Shown in pieces: positions 13,851 to 14,287 of a DNA stretch of 14,287 bases (within the stretch, counting starts at the first letter, position 1; every line of letters starts with the position of its first letter). The stretch comes from Fischerella sp. (GTDB lineage Bacteria > Cyanobacteriota > Cyanobacteriia > Cyanobacteriales > Nostocaceae). Position numbers and translations under genes: made by a program. The stretch lies in NCBI GenBank assembly GCA_026419705.1, contig JANZYY010000065.1, positions 1-14,287 of the forward strand, read 5' to 3'. Under the pieces are notes generated by a model that made no database searches, was not told the DNA's origin, and saw only the letters and a program-made list of their open reading frames with translations.

Positions 13851-14287
13851 ACGTTCAACATTAATAATTTGAAAACTGTTTCTAGCCGAATGTTGCGCTC
13901 TGAATTTGAAGGCGATTTATCAAAGGTTTATGGCGATAAATCTGTCTTATGGAACAACTCTTAAGTTTATTGCTTGATGCGGTGGCGTAACCGTAGAAAG
14001 ACCGAAAGAATAAATAATAAATTATTGAATCTCAACATGCGCCTCCTTATACACTCCGCTCCCTGAAAACACTGCCTGTTTTTCCGGTCAGAGACCATAT
14101 TTGTCGTTGCCCGCATTGTATCCCAATACCAGTTCCTTGCAGGTGATGGTGTCGTGCTCCACCGCGAACAAGCTAAGAACGGCGCACGTTTAGGCAACAC
14201 CATTCTTTGCGTTTCCACACAGCTGCCACTATCCAGTCGTGCTTTTCTAAGACGTCAGCAACTGCTTTCGATTGTCCTACTAAAATC
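13851..14287. other. Right-end region without a recognisable gene
   Basis: A minus-strand frame of 83 codons (13967-14218) shows no family resemblance or ribosome binding site. A second minus-strand frame enters from the window edge (14173-14286, 37 codons, ILVGQSKAVADVL...) and could be the tail of a gene outside the window, but its length is within chance. I call neither. The region may be decayed mobile-element sequence. Confidence 0.4.

Noticed and set aside
13967..14218. Minus-strand open frame of 83 codons near the right edge
   Set aside because: It is rich in Arg/Cys/Trp with no recognisable motif or ribosome binding site, and it is not much longer than chance frames.
14173..14286. 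Minus-strand frame entering from the right edge (ILVGQSKAVADVL...) as the tail of a helicase-like gene
   Set aside because: The first few residues only loosely recall RecD/TraA-type endings, the rest does not fit, and 37 open codons are well within chance.
1..14287. CRISPR array or tRNA/rRNA genes
   Set aside because: No regularly spaced repeats of 25-40 bases with unique spacers were seen, and no tRNA- or rRNA-like segment was recognised.

Overview
The window looks like chromosomal DNA from a cyanobacterium, most likely a filamentous or Nostocales-type strain. Two things support this. The HIP1 octamer GCGATCGC occurs at least ten times (for example 489, 1011, 2591, 2635, 2977, 4459 and 9202), far above chance. 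Several intergenic gaps also carry tandem heptamers of the TTAGTAG/CCACTAA type, which are known from such genomes. The protein repertoire agrees: a TGD/Mla-type lipid transporter, ClpC, a DUF3288 protein, an Rcp1-like response regulator and phytochrome-type kinases.

Left part (1-5885). An Mla/TGD3-type ABC ATPase and a membrane-anchored MCE (MlaD/TGD2) protein lie in tandem on the plus strand; they are two of the three usual parts of a lipid importer, and the permease is not here. A small DUF3288 gene follows on the minus strand. Then comes a full-length ClpC-type AAA+ chaperone on the plus strand, closed by a textbook intrinsic terminator at 5853-5885.

Middle (5886-7111). This is a gene-poor accessory stretch. 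It holds a 142-bp MITE-like element with terminal inverted repeats, a leader packed with TYTAGATT repeats, a 71-residue protein of unknown function and a convergent excisionase-type helix-turn-helix protein.

Right part (7112-13183). All genes read on the minus strand. In transcription order they are two paralogous Crp/Fnr-type regulators, a stand-alone Rcp1-like receiver, and two REC-PAS-HisKA-HATPase hybrid kinases. The most notable signal in the window is a 16-bp palindrome, (T/C)GTACG-N4-CGTACA, which appears three times. One copy lies upstream of each crp gene and one upstream of the receiver gene. It also fits the NtcA-type rule GTA-N8-TAC. This suggests one shared regulatory circuit, either autoregulation by the Crp pair or control by NtcA.

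Right end (13184-14287). I see no convincing gene. This stretch contains one of the palindromes, C-rich interspersed repeats, and a hairpin segment that I think is the solitary right end of an IS200/IS605 (TnpB-type) element.
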